A DNA stretch of 64,000 nucleotides from JANQPA01 sp964628385 (lineage in GTDB: Bacteria; Bacteroidota; Bacteroidia; Chitinophagales; Saprospiraceae): assembly GCA_964628385.1 (NCBI GenBank), contig CAZVOD010000005.1, positions 1 to 64,000 on the forward strand, in the 5' to 3' direction. The notes below the pieces were generated by a model. It had not been told where the DNA came from and did not search any database. It was given only the letters and a program-made list of their open reading frames with translations. A program made the translations under genes and the position numbers. How positions within the stretch are numbered: position 1 is the stretch's first letter; every line of letters starts with the position of its first letter. Shown in pieces: positions 51,150-59,289 of this stretch.

Positions 51150-51179
51150 AAAAATATAATATTAAAAAATCTCTATTTG

Positions 51180-52502
51180 ATGAAACGCTACTCATTACTA
51201 TTGTTCTTCTTGTTAATAGTGCTATACTCATCGGCGCAACAATCCCTATTACAATCGGGGCCAATGGTGGGGTACTCACAGATGAAAGAAGTCTTGCTTT
51301 GGGTGCAAACCACCGAACCGGCAACCGTTCATTTTGAATATTGGGAAAAAGGAAAAGAAGATCAAAAAAATAAAACAGCACAAAAGCTAACTACCAAGGC
51401 GGAGGCTTTTACTGCCAAACTGCTTGCTGATCAGTTGGAGCCCGGTATGGCTTATGAGTACGATGTGTTTATAAATGACCAACTTTTAAGCTTTACTTAT
51501 CCCACTGAATTTCACACTCAAGCCCTATGGCAATGGCGGACAGACCCACCGAATTTCAAACTGGCGATCGGCAGTTGTGCCTATGTTAATGAAACTAGGT
51601 ATGACCGTCCGGGGAAGCCCTACGGAGGCAACTACGAAATTTTTGAAGCCATCCACGGGAAGCGCCCCGACGCTATGATCTGGATGGGAGATAATACGTA
51701 TCTGAGAGAGGTAGACTGGTTTTCAGAAACGGGTATTATGCATCGGTACACGCACACGCGTTCGTTACCAGAGATGCAGCCGTTACTGGCTTCTACGCAT
51801 CATTATGCCATTTGGGATGATCATGATTTCGGGCCTAATGACTCTGACCGCTCCTTCATTCACAAGGATTTGACCACAAAAGCATTTGAATTATTTTGGG
51901 GAAATCCATCCTTTGGCCTTCCTCATCATCCCGGAATAACGACGTTTTTTCAATTTTCGGATATGGAATTTTTCCTTATCGATAATCGCTATTTTCGCAA
52001 GCCCAACCGCAGGAGTACTGGCGAGAATATTTTGCTGGGGGAAGCGCAGATTCAATGGTTGATTGATGGCCTTGCCAATAGCCGCGCCCCCTTCAAATTT
52101 GTGGTAGTGGGAGGACAGTTTTTAAACACTTATGAGGGATATGAAAATTTTATCAATGTCTCAAAAGAAGAGCGAGCCTATATTCTTAGCATGATTGAGC
52201 AGGAAGGCATTAAAAATGTCATTTTCCTCACTGGTGATAGGCACCACTCAGAGCTGAGTGCTTTCAAAAACGGTGTAGGCAACATGATTTATGACATCAC
52301 TGTATCACCACTAACAGCAGGCGCTGCCAGAAATCCTGAAAAAGACAATAAGCTCAGGGTAGAAAATACACTGGTGACGCAGCGCAATTTTGGCATTCTC
52401 GAATTTTCTGGACCCAGAGATGCCCGAAAAATGACGGTTACTATTTTTGATGTAAGTGGGGAAGAATTATGGAGTAAAGTGATCGAATCACAAAGTGAAT
52501 AG
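51180..52502 (+). CDS. PhoD-like alkaline phosphatase family protein
   Basis: 440 residues from the ATG at 51180 (a TTG one codon earlier is an alternative). Signal peptide 1-19 (ending SSAQ). A fibronectin-like N-terminal domain ('PMVGYSQMKEVLLWVQTTEPATVHFEYWEKG') precedes a PhoD metal-binding core: 'KLAIGSCAY', 'PDAMIWMGDNTYLRE', 'IWDDHDFGPNDSD', 'KFVVVGGQFLN' and 'NVIFLTGDRHHSELS'. PhoD enzymes hydrolyse phosphate diesters and monoesters with Fe/Ca. Together with the preceding nuclease it could recover phosphate from extracellular DNA. The stop codon lies inside a 30-base direct repeat. Confidence 0.9.
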   Translation: MKRYSLLLFFLLIVLYSSAQQSLLQSGPMVGYSQMKEVLLWVQTTEPATVHFEYWEKGKEDQKNKTAQKLTTKAEAFTAKLLADQLEPGMAYEYDVFINDQLLSFTYPTEFHTQALWQWRTDPPNFKLAIGSCAYVNETRYDRPGKPYGGNYEIFEAIHGKRPDAMIWMGDNTYLREVDWFSETGIMHRYTHTRSLPEMQPLLASTHHYAIWDDHDFGPNDSDRSFIHKDLTTKAFELFWGNPSFGLPHHPGITTFFQFSDMEFFLIDNRYFRKPNRRSTGENILLGEAQIQWLIDGLANSRAPFKFVVVGGQFLNTYEGYENFINVSKEERAYILSMIEQEGIKNVIFLTGDRHHSELSAFKNGVGNMIYDITVSPLTAGAARNPEKDNKLRVENTLVTQRNFGILEFSGPRDARKMTVTIFDVSGEELWSKVIESQSE

Positions 52503-52590
52503 ATCCTATTAGTCGTTCTCACCACTACTGATACGGTAGCTGTAGATGTTGAAGAGCCACGAATAGATCCTATTAGTCGTTCTCACCACT
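52497..52590. repeat. Exact 30-base direct repeat after phoD-like gene
   Basis: The 30-base unit starting GAATAGATCCTATTAGTC and ending CGTTCTCACCACT occurs at 52497-52526 and 52561-52590, 34 bases apart. The first copy contains the stop codon of the PhoD-like gene. No transposon ends were recognised around it. Confidence 0.95.
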
Positions 52591-52651
52591 CCAGATGCAG
52601 CCATGCGCTCAACCTATACCGGGGGGATGACTGTTCTTACTGTAAATAAAA

Positions 52652-53515
52652 ATGATGATCATGATAAACAGTAATATCATCTTCTTACTATTCTGTTGTG
52701 TATTAGCATGCTATGCCTGCGAAAATCCGACTGAATCTATCGGGCAATCCAATGGTGTGACTAACACTGAAGAAGATACCACCAATGAAATTGATGTTAG
52801 GGCTGCGGCGATTGTAGGAAAAGCCATTGAAGTACACGGTGGCAAGGCCTTTGAAAATTGTAGAATACAGTTTGATTTCAGGTCTAAACACTATGTGGCT
52901 TTCCGCCAGGGGGGCGACTTCCAATACGAGCGTATTTATGAAGAATCGGGCAGCATGATACGTGATGTTTTAAAAAACGATGGGTTTGAGCGCTTTATAG
53001 ATGGAGAATCTGTCAAGTTGGATGCCAAAACGCGCAAAGTCTATTCAAATTCCGTTAATTCTGTTATCTATTTCGCTTTAATACCCTATTTTTTGAAGAA
53101 CCCGGCTGTCAATTATGAGCACATCGGTATGGCCAACTTGGAAGATAAATCTTACCACAAAATAAAAGTTACTTTTGAAAAAGAAGGTGGCGGAAAGGAC
53201 TATCAGGATGAATTTGTATACTGGATTGAAAAAGAGCAATATACAGTTGACTATCTGGCCTACAATTATCAGACAGATGGTGGGGGAGCCCGCTTCCGTG
53301 ATGCTTATAATATCAGGACAATTAACGGAATACGCTTTGCCGACTATATTAATTACAAACCTGAGCCTCAAAGTATGGAGGTAGCAAGCTTTGATCAGCT
53401 CTTCGGGGAAGGAAAAATGAAAGAACTCTCCCGAATAGACCTAGAGAATGTAGAGGTGGAGATTTTAGGCTTTCCTAAAGAAAAAACTTCCAAGGCCGTA
53501 CCCGTAGAGCAATAA
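52652..53515 (+). CDS. DUF6503 family lipoprotein
   Basis: 287 residues. The N-terminus 'SNIIFLLFCCVLACYACENP' is a lipoprotein signal, with the lipidated Cys in 'LAC' or 'YAC'. After an acidic linker, 'AIEVHGGKAFENCRIQFDFRSKHYVAFRQGGDFQYERIYEE' and 'VYSNSVNSVIYFALIPYFLKNPAVNYEHIGMANLEDKSYHKIKVTF' match DUF6503, a LolA/outer-membrane-lipoprotein-like half-barrel family of Bacteroidota. 'EDEFVYWIEKEQYTVDYLAYNY' and 'INGIRFADYINYK' follow. The role is unknown, perhaps lipid or lipoprotein binding. It is 22 bases upstream of the glycosyltransferase gene. Confidence 0.82.
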   Translation: MMIMINSNIIFLLFCCVLACYACENPTESIGQSNGVTNTEEDTTNEIDVRAAAIVGKAIEVHGGKAFENCRIQFDFRSKHYVAFRQGGDFQYERIYEESGSMIRDVLKNDGFERFIDGESVKLDAKTRKVYSNSVNSVIYFALIPYFLKNPAVNYEHIGMANLEDKSYHKIKVTFEKEGGGKDYQDEFVYWIEKEQYTVDYLAYNYQTDGGGARFRDAYNIRTINGIRFADYINYKPEPQSMEVASFDQLFGEGKMKELSRIDLENVEVEILGFPKEKTSKAVPVEQ

Positions 53516-53537
53516 GTAACGCTTACCTTTACATCTC

Positions 53538-54533
53538 ATGGATTTAAAAGGTATGAAGATTCTGATTATTCGCTTTTCGTCAATAGGAGATATTATTTTG
53601 ACAACTCCCGTTGTCCGTTGTCTGAAAAAACAATTGGGCGCAGAAGTCCACTTTCTGACCAAAAAACGTTTCGGCATGGTGGTAGAGGCTAATCCCTACC
53701 TTGATAAGGTGCATGCCTTCGATAAAAAACTGGAGGAAGTCATTCCGGCACTCAAAAAAGAAAGTTTTGACTGGATTATAGACCTTCACAAAAACCTGCG
53801 TTCATTGCGGGTTAAGCGAAGCCTTGGAATTAAAAGTAAATCATTTGATAAAATAAATTGGGAAAAGTGGTTGATAGTAAACTTTAAAATCAACCGCTTA
53901 CCCAACCTTCATATCGTTGATCGCAATCTTAAGACGGTAGAACATCTGGGAGTCGTGAACGACGGAGAAGGGCTTGATTACTTCATCCCTCCAAAAGATG
54001 AAGTAAACCTTGCAGATATTATCGGTACTTCTTTTGATACTCGTTTGGTGATAGCCTTTGTAATAGGAGCCGCTCATGCGACCAAGCGCCTGCCAGAGCA
54101 TAAAGTCATCGAAATTTGTCGGAGGATAAAAGAGCCAATCATTATTTTAGGAGGGCCAGATGAACAAGACAAAGGAGCGCATATCGCCAGGGCATCCGGT
54201 GCACATGTATTTAATGCCTGTGGAAAATTGAATCTAAATCAGTCGGCATCCGTAGTTAAGCAAGCAGGCCGGGTGATCAGTCACGATACCGGTCTAATGC
54301 ATATGGCGGCAGCTTTTAACAAAAAAATCGTATCTATCTGGGGAAATACAGTTCCGGAATTTGGCATGTATCCGTACTTCAGTTCGGGCTCCGGCAAAAA
54401 TACATCCATACAGGTGGAGGGGCTAAGATGTCGGCCCTGTTCAAAAATAGGTTTTAAAAAATGTCCAAAAGGTCATTTTAAATGTATGAATGATATTGAT
54501 GTGAATGCTGTAGCCAATGCACTTACAAATTAA
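53538..54533 (+). CDS. Glycosyltransferase family 9 (heptosyltransferase-like)
   Basis: 331 residues. 'MKILIIRFSSIGDIILTTPVVRCLKKQLGAEVHFLTKKRFGMVVEANPYLDKVHAF' is the GT9 N-terminal Rossmann fold with the acceptor loop. 'LVIAFVIGAAHATKRLPEHKVIEICRRI', 'IIILGGPDEQDKGAHIA' and 'RVISHDTGLMHMAAAFNKKIVSIWGNTVPEFGMYPY' are the nucleotide-sugar-binding C-terminal half. The C-terminal cysteine-rich 'GLRCRPCSKIGFKKCPKGHFKCM' is common in this family. It adds heptose or another sugar to the lipopolysaccharide core on the cytosolic face of the inner membrane. It lies close behind the DUF6503 gene. Confidence 0.9.
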   Translation: MDLKGMKILIIRFSSIGDIILTTPVVRCLKKQLGAEVHFLTKKRFGMVVEANPYLDKVHAFDKKLEEVIPALKKESFDWIIDLHKNLRSLRVKRSLGIKSKSFDKINWEKWLIVNFKINRLPNLHIVDRNLKTVEHLGVVNDGEGLDYFIPPKDEVNLADIIGTSFDTRLVIAFVIGAAHATKRLPEHKVIEICRRIKEPIIILGGPDEQDKGAHIARASGAHVFNACGKLNLNQSASVVKQAGRVISHDTGLMHMAAAFNKKIVSIWGNTVPEFGMYPYFSSGSGKNTSIQVEGLRCRPCSKIGFKKCPKGHFKCMNDIDVNAVANALTN

Positions 54534-54659
54534 ATTTTCTCTTCCATAATCCCCAAATGACTGCTATTTAACAAGTAATCCATCAGAAGGGGATAAAAAA
54601 TTTTTGGAAAAAAGCTATATTTCGGCAATTACTCACTTAAGGGATAAATAAGTTCGCGA

Positions 54660-55700
54660 ATGAAAAGACTTCAACCAGTATTATTTTCCTGCCTGATGAT
54701 GTTGACCTTGACTGGACTTAAGGGGCAGGATATACACTTTACTATGTTCAATATGTCTCCGCTTACCTTAAATCCCGCTTTAGCAGGAGCCTATTACGGA
54801 ACAGCACGCGTTGGCGGGGTTTACAGAGATCAATGGGCCAGTTTCCTGAGTAATCAATTTACTACTCCCGTTTTCTATATCGATGCCCCCATCGTTAGAG
54901 GCTTCAGAGAGCAAGACTGGGTTGGTATTGGTATTGTTACTATTAATGACCAGGCCGGAACCGGTAACCTAAGAAATCAGGGGTCTTTACTTACCGCTGC
55001 CTACCATCTGGGGCTTGACAGAAAGCGCAAAAATGTGCTTACCCTCGGGGTACAGGTTGGAGCCATGTCCCGGCGTATAGACAAAGAAAATCTGCTTTTT
55101 GCCGATAGCTATAATGCATTGGGCGAGCCAGTAGAAGTCAGCCAGGATGACAGCCGCATTGTCGATGATCAATCCGCACTTGATATCAATGGAGGTTTGC
55201 TCTTTCGTTCGAAAATTGATGAAGAAACAAATTTCGAAGCCGGACTGGCAGTCGCTCATATTTCTAATCCGGAGTATAGTTTGTTTTCTGGCGGTGGTGT
55301 TGGTCCTGGTAATCGTGATGAAGGCAATCGTCCTTTGCGATTGACCATTCATAGTCGCTTAAAAAAACAGCTGGATGAAAAGTGGAGCATAACTCCATCT
55401 TTGATTGCTCAAACAACTACCGGTACTTTTGAAATAGCCGCACAAGGATGGGCTGGCTACACAATCAAGGAAGATATCGAGTTATTGGGAGGTTTGGCTT
55501 ATCGCTTTGGTGATGCTGCGGCCCTAATGGTAGGAACGCAATACAAAGATTTGAGGGTTGGTATTTCTTATGACTTCAACTTGTCATCACTGAGCACCGC
55601 TTCTAATAATCTCGGAGGCTTTGAGTTGGCAGCGTCTTACATAATAAAACTATACAAGGATCCAAACGTAAGCAGAGCTGTAATTTGTCCTGAGTTTTAA
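54660..55700 (+). CDS. PorP/SprF family type IX secretion membrane protein
   Basis: 346 residues. Signal peptide 1-22 (ending LKGQ), then 'DIHFTMFNMSPLTLNPALAGAYYGTARVGGVYRDQWASF', the hallmark start of PorP/SprF. The rest is an outer-membrane beta-barrel with alternating strands ('GIGIVTINDQAGTGNLRNQGSLLTAAYHLGL', 'VLTLGVQVGAMSRRIDKENLLF', 'KDLRVGISYDFNLSSLSTAS'). The family works with the T9SS, often in delivering partner adhesins or in gliding. The OmpA/PorE-like gene follows 106 bases later, a frequent pairing in this phylum. TATATTTC, a near -7 match, precedes the gene. Confidence 0.92.
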   Translation: MKRLQPVLFSCLMMLTLTGLKGQDIHFTMFNMSPLTLNPALAGAYYGTARVGGVYRDQWASFLSNQFTTPVFYIDAPIVRGFREQDWVGIGIVTINDQAGTGNLRNQGSLLTAAYHLGLDRKRKNVLTLGVQVGAMSRRIDKENLLFADSYNALGEPVEVSQDDSRIVDDQSALDINGGLLFRSKIDEETNFEAGLAVAHISNPEYSLFSGGGVGPGNRDEGNRPLRLTIHSRLKKQLDEKWSITPSLIAQTTTGTFEIAAQGWAGYTIKEDIELLGGLAYRFGDAAALMVGTQYKDLRVGISYDFNLSSLSTASNNLGGFELAASYIIKLYKDPNVSRAVICPEF

Positions 55701-55805
55701 CGGACTCGCCTGAAGGCCAATGTTGTAGCTTACACGAGTTGATAATTTAGACAAATCTGTTGTCTTTTAGAATAAGGATTGTATTAATTTAAAAAAAGTG
55801 ACGCG

Positions 55806-58313
55806 ATGAAGCGTATAGCCCTAATTTTTATACTGAGTATTTTTACAACTTATTGTCTTGAGGCACAGCCATTGCGCCAGGCCTCCTATGAGACTATGCT
55901 GAAAACAGCTGATGAACAGTTCGAAAAGAAAGATTATTACCGTGCTTTGGAATGGTATGAAAAGGCTTACGATGAGAGTAGTGATAATGATCTGATTCCC
56001 AAAATTGCTCGATTACACTACTTGCTTCGTGATTACAATCGTGCGGAACGCTATTTTGCCCGGGTCTTGAGAAGGGATAAGGAAAATAAATATGCAGATT
56101 TCCGCTTTGATTATGCTCGCTGTTTAAAAATGAATGAAGAATACGAAGATGCTATCCTAGAGTTTCAGCAATTTATCGATGAGACAACTAATGCTGAGCT
56201 TAGAGAACTGGCAAAGATTGAGTTGCAAGGAGCTCGCATGGCCCTTGATTTACCTCCGGTAGAGACAGATTTTGAAATAGAAAATGCCGGTAGAGATATC
56301 AATTCTAAAACTTCCGAGTATTCGGCAGTGCTCGACCCTACTGGCGAGATGATGTATTTTGCCGGTTTTAATACAGATGATATCATTGAGATGAATGGTG
56401 AAGATTCTACTGGGAGTTTTGCCAAAATATACACTTCTACTATGGGCGAAAAAGGCTGGGGCGAGCCGCAAGCCCTAAGTGATGTCATCAACCGGCCTGG
56501 GTTTCATAGTTCTGGTGTGGCCCTTTCCAGAAATGGAGGAACGCTTTTCTTTACTCGCGCTCAGCTCGAGGGCAATACAGTAAAGGAAAGTAAGCTCTAT
56601 TACAGTATCGGCGGGAGTGGACGCTGGGAAGGAGCGCAGGAAGTAAAAGGCATCAATGGAGATTATATAGTAAAACATCCCGCCGTAGGCGAATTATTTG
56701 GCTCTCAGGTTTTATTCTTTTCTTGTAATAAAGATGGGGGGGATGGAGGTTTTGATATTTACTATGCTACCAAAATCAATGAGGGAGAGTACGGTGAGCC
56801 TGTAAACTTGGGTAAAGCGATCAATACACCCGGAGATGAAGTCACTCCTTTTTATCAGGATGGAACACTTTATTTTAGTTCTAACGGCCTTCCGGGAATT
56901 GGCGGGCTTGATATTTTCTACAGTACCTGGGATGGTGTGAAGTGGAGTGAAGCAGAAAATATGGGCAAAGGGTATAATTCTTCAGTAGATGATAAGTTCT
57001 TTGCAGTGGATCAAACCGGCTACAAGGGGATACTCCTTTCTAATAGAGAGGGCGGAAGCTCTGTTCAAAGCAAAACCTGCTGTGATGATATTTACACACT
57101 CGTCATTCCCAAGATTACTGCCAATTTGGTAGTCGGAATATTCAATGAAGACAGAAAACCGCTGATGGGAGCTACCGTTGATCTTATTGACACCGGCAGC
57201 GGAGAGATTAACACGCAGACATCTGAAAAGGGAAATCGCTTTGATTATCCGCTCGAAATGGAGCTGCCTTATTTGGTGCGTGCGTCAAAAACAGGATATA
57301 CTGTTGATTCAGTAGCCTTCAATACTTTTGAATTAAACGAATCCAAAACGTTTGAATATCGCCTGTATTTAAGCAAAGAAGCACCGGTGGCGCCACCAGT
57401 AACGAGTACAACGGAAGAGGTGGAAGACCCCGAGCCTCTAATTGATACAGTAACGATAGAGCAAGCTATTGTTTTGGAAAATATCCTTTACGATTTCAAT
57501 AAAGCTAATATCAAAGAACAAGCCGAGCAAGACCTGGAAATAGTACTAGGTCTGATGAATGAATATCCGGATATGGTAGTGGAGCTCAGCTCTCATACGG
57601 ATTACAGGGGTAATGATGCATTCAATAAGGATTTGTCACAGCGTCGTGCTGAGTCTGCTCGTCGTTGGCTGGCAGAACGAGGTATTAACCCCAACAGGAT
57701 TCAGGCCAGAGGCTATGGTGAACAAAAGCCACAAACCGTACGTAGAAAGGTCGCCAAAAATTACAGTTTTTTTGCTGAAGGTGATGTTTTGACTCCAGCG
57801 TATATCGATGCCCTAGATTCGGAAGAGAAGAAAGAACAGGCGCATGCCATTAACAGGCGTACGGAATTTAAGATTATCGAAGGCCCTGAAAAGATTGCTT
57901 TCAAGCGTATTATCAGAAGAGAACCACCTGAAGGTGTAGAGATTAGTAAGTTGTCGGCTTTATATGGTAAAAAAATGTTTTCCGGCGTACCCATCCTGAT
58001 TGTAGATGACAGAACGATCAACCTGGGAACTGTCAAAAAAGGGGAAAAACGCGCACATACCTATAAGATTACTAATAAAGGGGATACCAAGGCTGTCATT
58101 TCTACCATCTCTCATTGTGATTGTACAACTGTAGAGAGGGATTTTGATGAGATCAAACCCGGCGAAACAGTGGAGTTGAGAATTATCTTCGATAGTTCAG
58201 ACAAAGATGAAGCTGAGGTGATAGATGTGGATATATTTTTGGAAAATGAAATTCCGGGCTACGAAGACCCATTTATTGAACGGCTGAGGTACCGTTTCGA
58301 TATCAAAAAATAA
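55806..58313 (+). CDS. PorE-like OmpA family protein with C-terminal DUF1573 domain
   Basis: 835 residues. In order: signal peptide 1-21; TPR-like repeats ~25-150 ('KDYYRALEWYEKAYDES'); a PD40/WD40-like propeller ~170-440 ('SEYSAVLDPTGEMMYFAGF', 'GVALSRNGGTLFFTRAQ', 'TPFYQDGTLYFSSNGLPGIGGLDIFYS'); a carboxypeptidase-regulatory-like domain ~445-525; an OmpA peptidoglycan-binding domain ~555-690 ('DFNKANIKEQAEQDLEIVLGLM', 'SHTDYRGNDAFNKDLSQRRAESARRWL', 'NRRTEFKI'). The last ~110 residues ('INLGTVKKGEKRAHTYKITNKGDTKAVISTISHCDCTTVERDFDEIKPGE') are DUF1573, an extra fusion. It probably ties the T9SS outer-membrane complex to the wall. Confidence 0.9.
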   Translation: MKRIALIFILSIFTTYCLEAQPLRQASYETMLKTADEQFEKKDYYRALEWYEKAYDESSDNDLIPKIARLHYLLRDYNRAERYFARVLRRDKENKYADFRFDYARCLKMNEEYEDAILEFQQFIDETTNAELRELAKIELQGARMALDLPPVETDFEIENAGRDINSKTSEYSAVLDPTGEMMYFAGFNTDDIIEMNGEDSTGSFAKIYTSTMGEKGWGEPQALSDVINRPGFHSSGVALSRNGGTLFFTRAQLEGNTVKESKLYYSIGGSGRWEGAQEVKGINGDYIVKHPAVGELFGSQVLFFSCNKDGGDGGFDIYYATKINEGEYGEPVNLGKAINTPGDEVTPFYQDGTLYFSSNGLPGIGGLDIFYSTWDGVKWSEAENMGKGYNSSVDDKFFAVDQTGYKGILLSNREGGSSVQSKTCCDDIYTLVIPKITANLVVGIFNEDRKPLMGATVDLIDTGSGEINTQTSEKGNRFDYPLEMELPYLVRASKTGYTVDSVAFNTFELNESKTFEYRLYLSKEAPVAPPVTSTTEEVEDPEPLIDTVTIEQAIVLENILYDFNKANIKEQAEQDLEIVLGLMNEYPDMVVELSSHTDYRGNDAFNKDLSQRRAESARRWLAERGINPNRIQARGYGEQKPQTVRRKVAKNYSFFAEGDVLTPAYIDALDSEEKKEQAHAINRRTEFKIIEGPEKIAFKRIIRREPPEGVEISKLSALYGKKMFSGVPILIVDDRTINLGTVKKGEKRAHTYKITNKGDTKAVISTISHCDCTTVERDFDEIKPGETVELRIIFDSSDKDEAEVIDVDIFLENEIPGYEDPFIERLRYRFDIKK

Positions 58314-58374
58314 CAGGCCGCTATTTTAATAGCTTCCAAAATTAAGTCTGGTCCAATACATTCTGCTAAATCAA

Positions 58375-58410
58375 AGCGAAAGGAGTCTAACAGGGCTTCT
58401 TTCGCTTTTT
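58375..58410 (+). terminator. Rho-independent terminator after the OmpA gene
   Basis: AGCGAAAGGAG pairs with CTTCTTTCGCT (11 bp with one G-U), a ten-base loop, followed by TTTTT. It separates the T9SS pair from pnuC. Confidence 0.8.
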
Positions 58411-58437
58411 GATACCCATGCAATAAGCCAAAAAAAT

Positions 58438-59004
58438 ATGAGTTGGATTGAAATATTGAGTGTCACTACTGGCATCCTTTACGTTGCTCTGGCCGCCAAA
58501 GAAAATATTTGGTGCTGGCTATTTGGTATTATAAGCTCCTTGTTGAGTATTTACTTGTTCTTTTTATCCAAATTATACGCTGAATCGATGCTATATTTTT
58601 ATTACGTAATAGCTGGAATTTATGGTTGGATAGTCTGGAGCAACTCTTATAAAAAGGGCAAAACCTTAAAAATAAGCATTTGGCCCTGGATCAATCACCT
58701 TCTGGTAGTACCTCTGGGGGTAGCCTTATCTTTTTTGCTGGCCTGGTTTTTACAAAACTATACGGATGCAGAACTTCCCTTGATAGACGCTCATACCACT
58801 ATTTTTAGCTTTATAGCTACTTACATGACCGCCAGAAAAATTCTTAGCAACTGGATATATTGGATTATTATTGACTTTGTCTCTATTGGATTGTATGCTA
58901 ATAGAGAGCTCTACCTGTACAGTGGCCTGATGGTCATTTATACGGGGATGGCTTTTTATGCTTTTTTCGAATGGAATGCAATGAGAAAAAGTTTAACTGA
59001 ATAA
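58438..59004 (+). CDS. pnuC: Nicotinamide riboside transporter PnuC
   Basis: 188 residues, six to seven membrane helices. 'EILSVTTGILYVALAAKENIWCWLFGIISSLLSIYLFFLSKLYAESMLYFYYVIAGIYGWIVW' is the PnuC core, with the W-x-x-G and the aromatic riboside-binding residues. 'NWIYWIIIDFVSIGLYANRELYLYSGLMVIYTGMAFYAFFEW' is its second half. It imports nicotinamide riboside by facilitated diffusion, with a cytosolic kinase (NadR or similar) trapping it for NAD synthesis. It stands 285 bases before the nqr operon. Confidence 0.92.
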   Translation: MSWIEILSVTTGILYVALAAKENIWCWLFGIISSLLSIYLFFLSKLYAESMLYFYYVIAGIYGWIVWSNSYKKGKTLKISIWPWINHLLVVPLGVALSFLLAWFLQNYTDAELPLIDAHTTIFSFIATYMTARKILSNWIYWIIIDFVSIGLYANRELYLYSGLMVIYTGMAFYAFFEWNAMRKSLTE

Positions 59005-59150
59005 ATAAAAAATATTTAATTTTACTTTTTTGAAAAAATACAAAACAAAGTGCTTTTTTATTAGTAAAAATGTAATAAAGTGTGCTTTTTTTTGCGCTCG
59101 AAGCAATATTTGAAGCCTTGATGGGCAGTATTTTTAGTGAACTTTATTTG

Positions 59151-59167
59151 TTTAGAACAAGTCTAAA
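59151..59167. promoter_or_regulatory. Palindrome upstream of the nqr operon
   Basis: TTTAGA-ACAAG-TCTAAA, a perfect 6+6 inverted pair, about 60 bases upstream of the predicted nqr -7 box. It contains the motif AACAAGTCTA found elsewhere in the window. It could be a regulator site; which protein binds it is unknown. Confidence 0.45.
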
Positions 59168-59225
59168 TAGATGATTGCCCCCCGTCTTATCATTTTGCGG
59201 GCAAGTAATTCAATGAAAAGGTTTA

Positions 59226-59233
59226 TATATTTG
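59226..59233 (+). promoter_or_regulatory. -7 element of the nqr operon
   Basis: TATATTTG fits TAnnTTTG exactly. It lies 57 bases before the nqrA ATG. A TTTG is found upstream but at a 28-base spacing, longer than usual. Confidence 0.5.
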
Positions 59234-59289
59234 CAGGGAATTTTGATAGGTGTCGATTAGGAAAAAGTAAAAAATAATAGAGGATCGAT

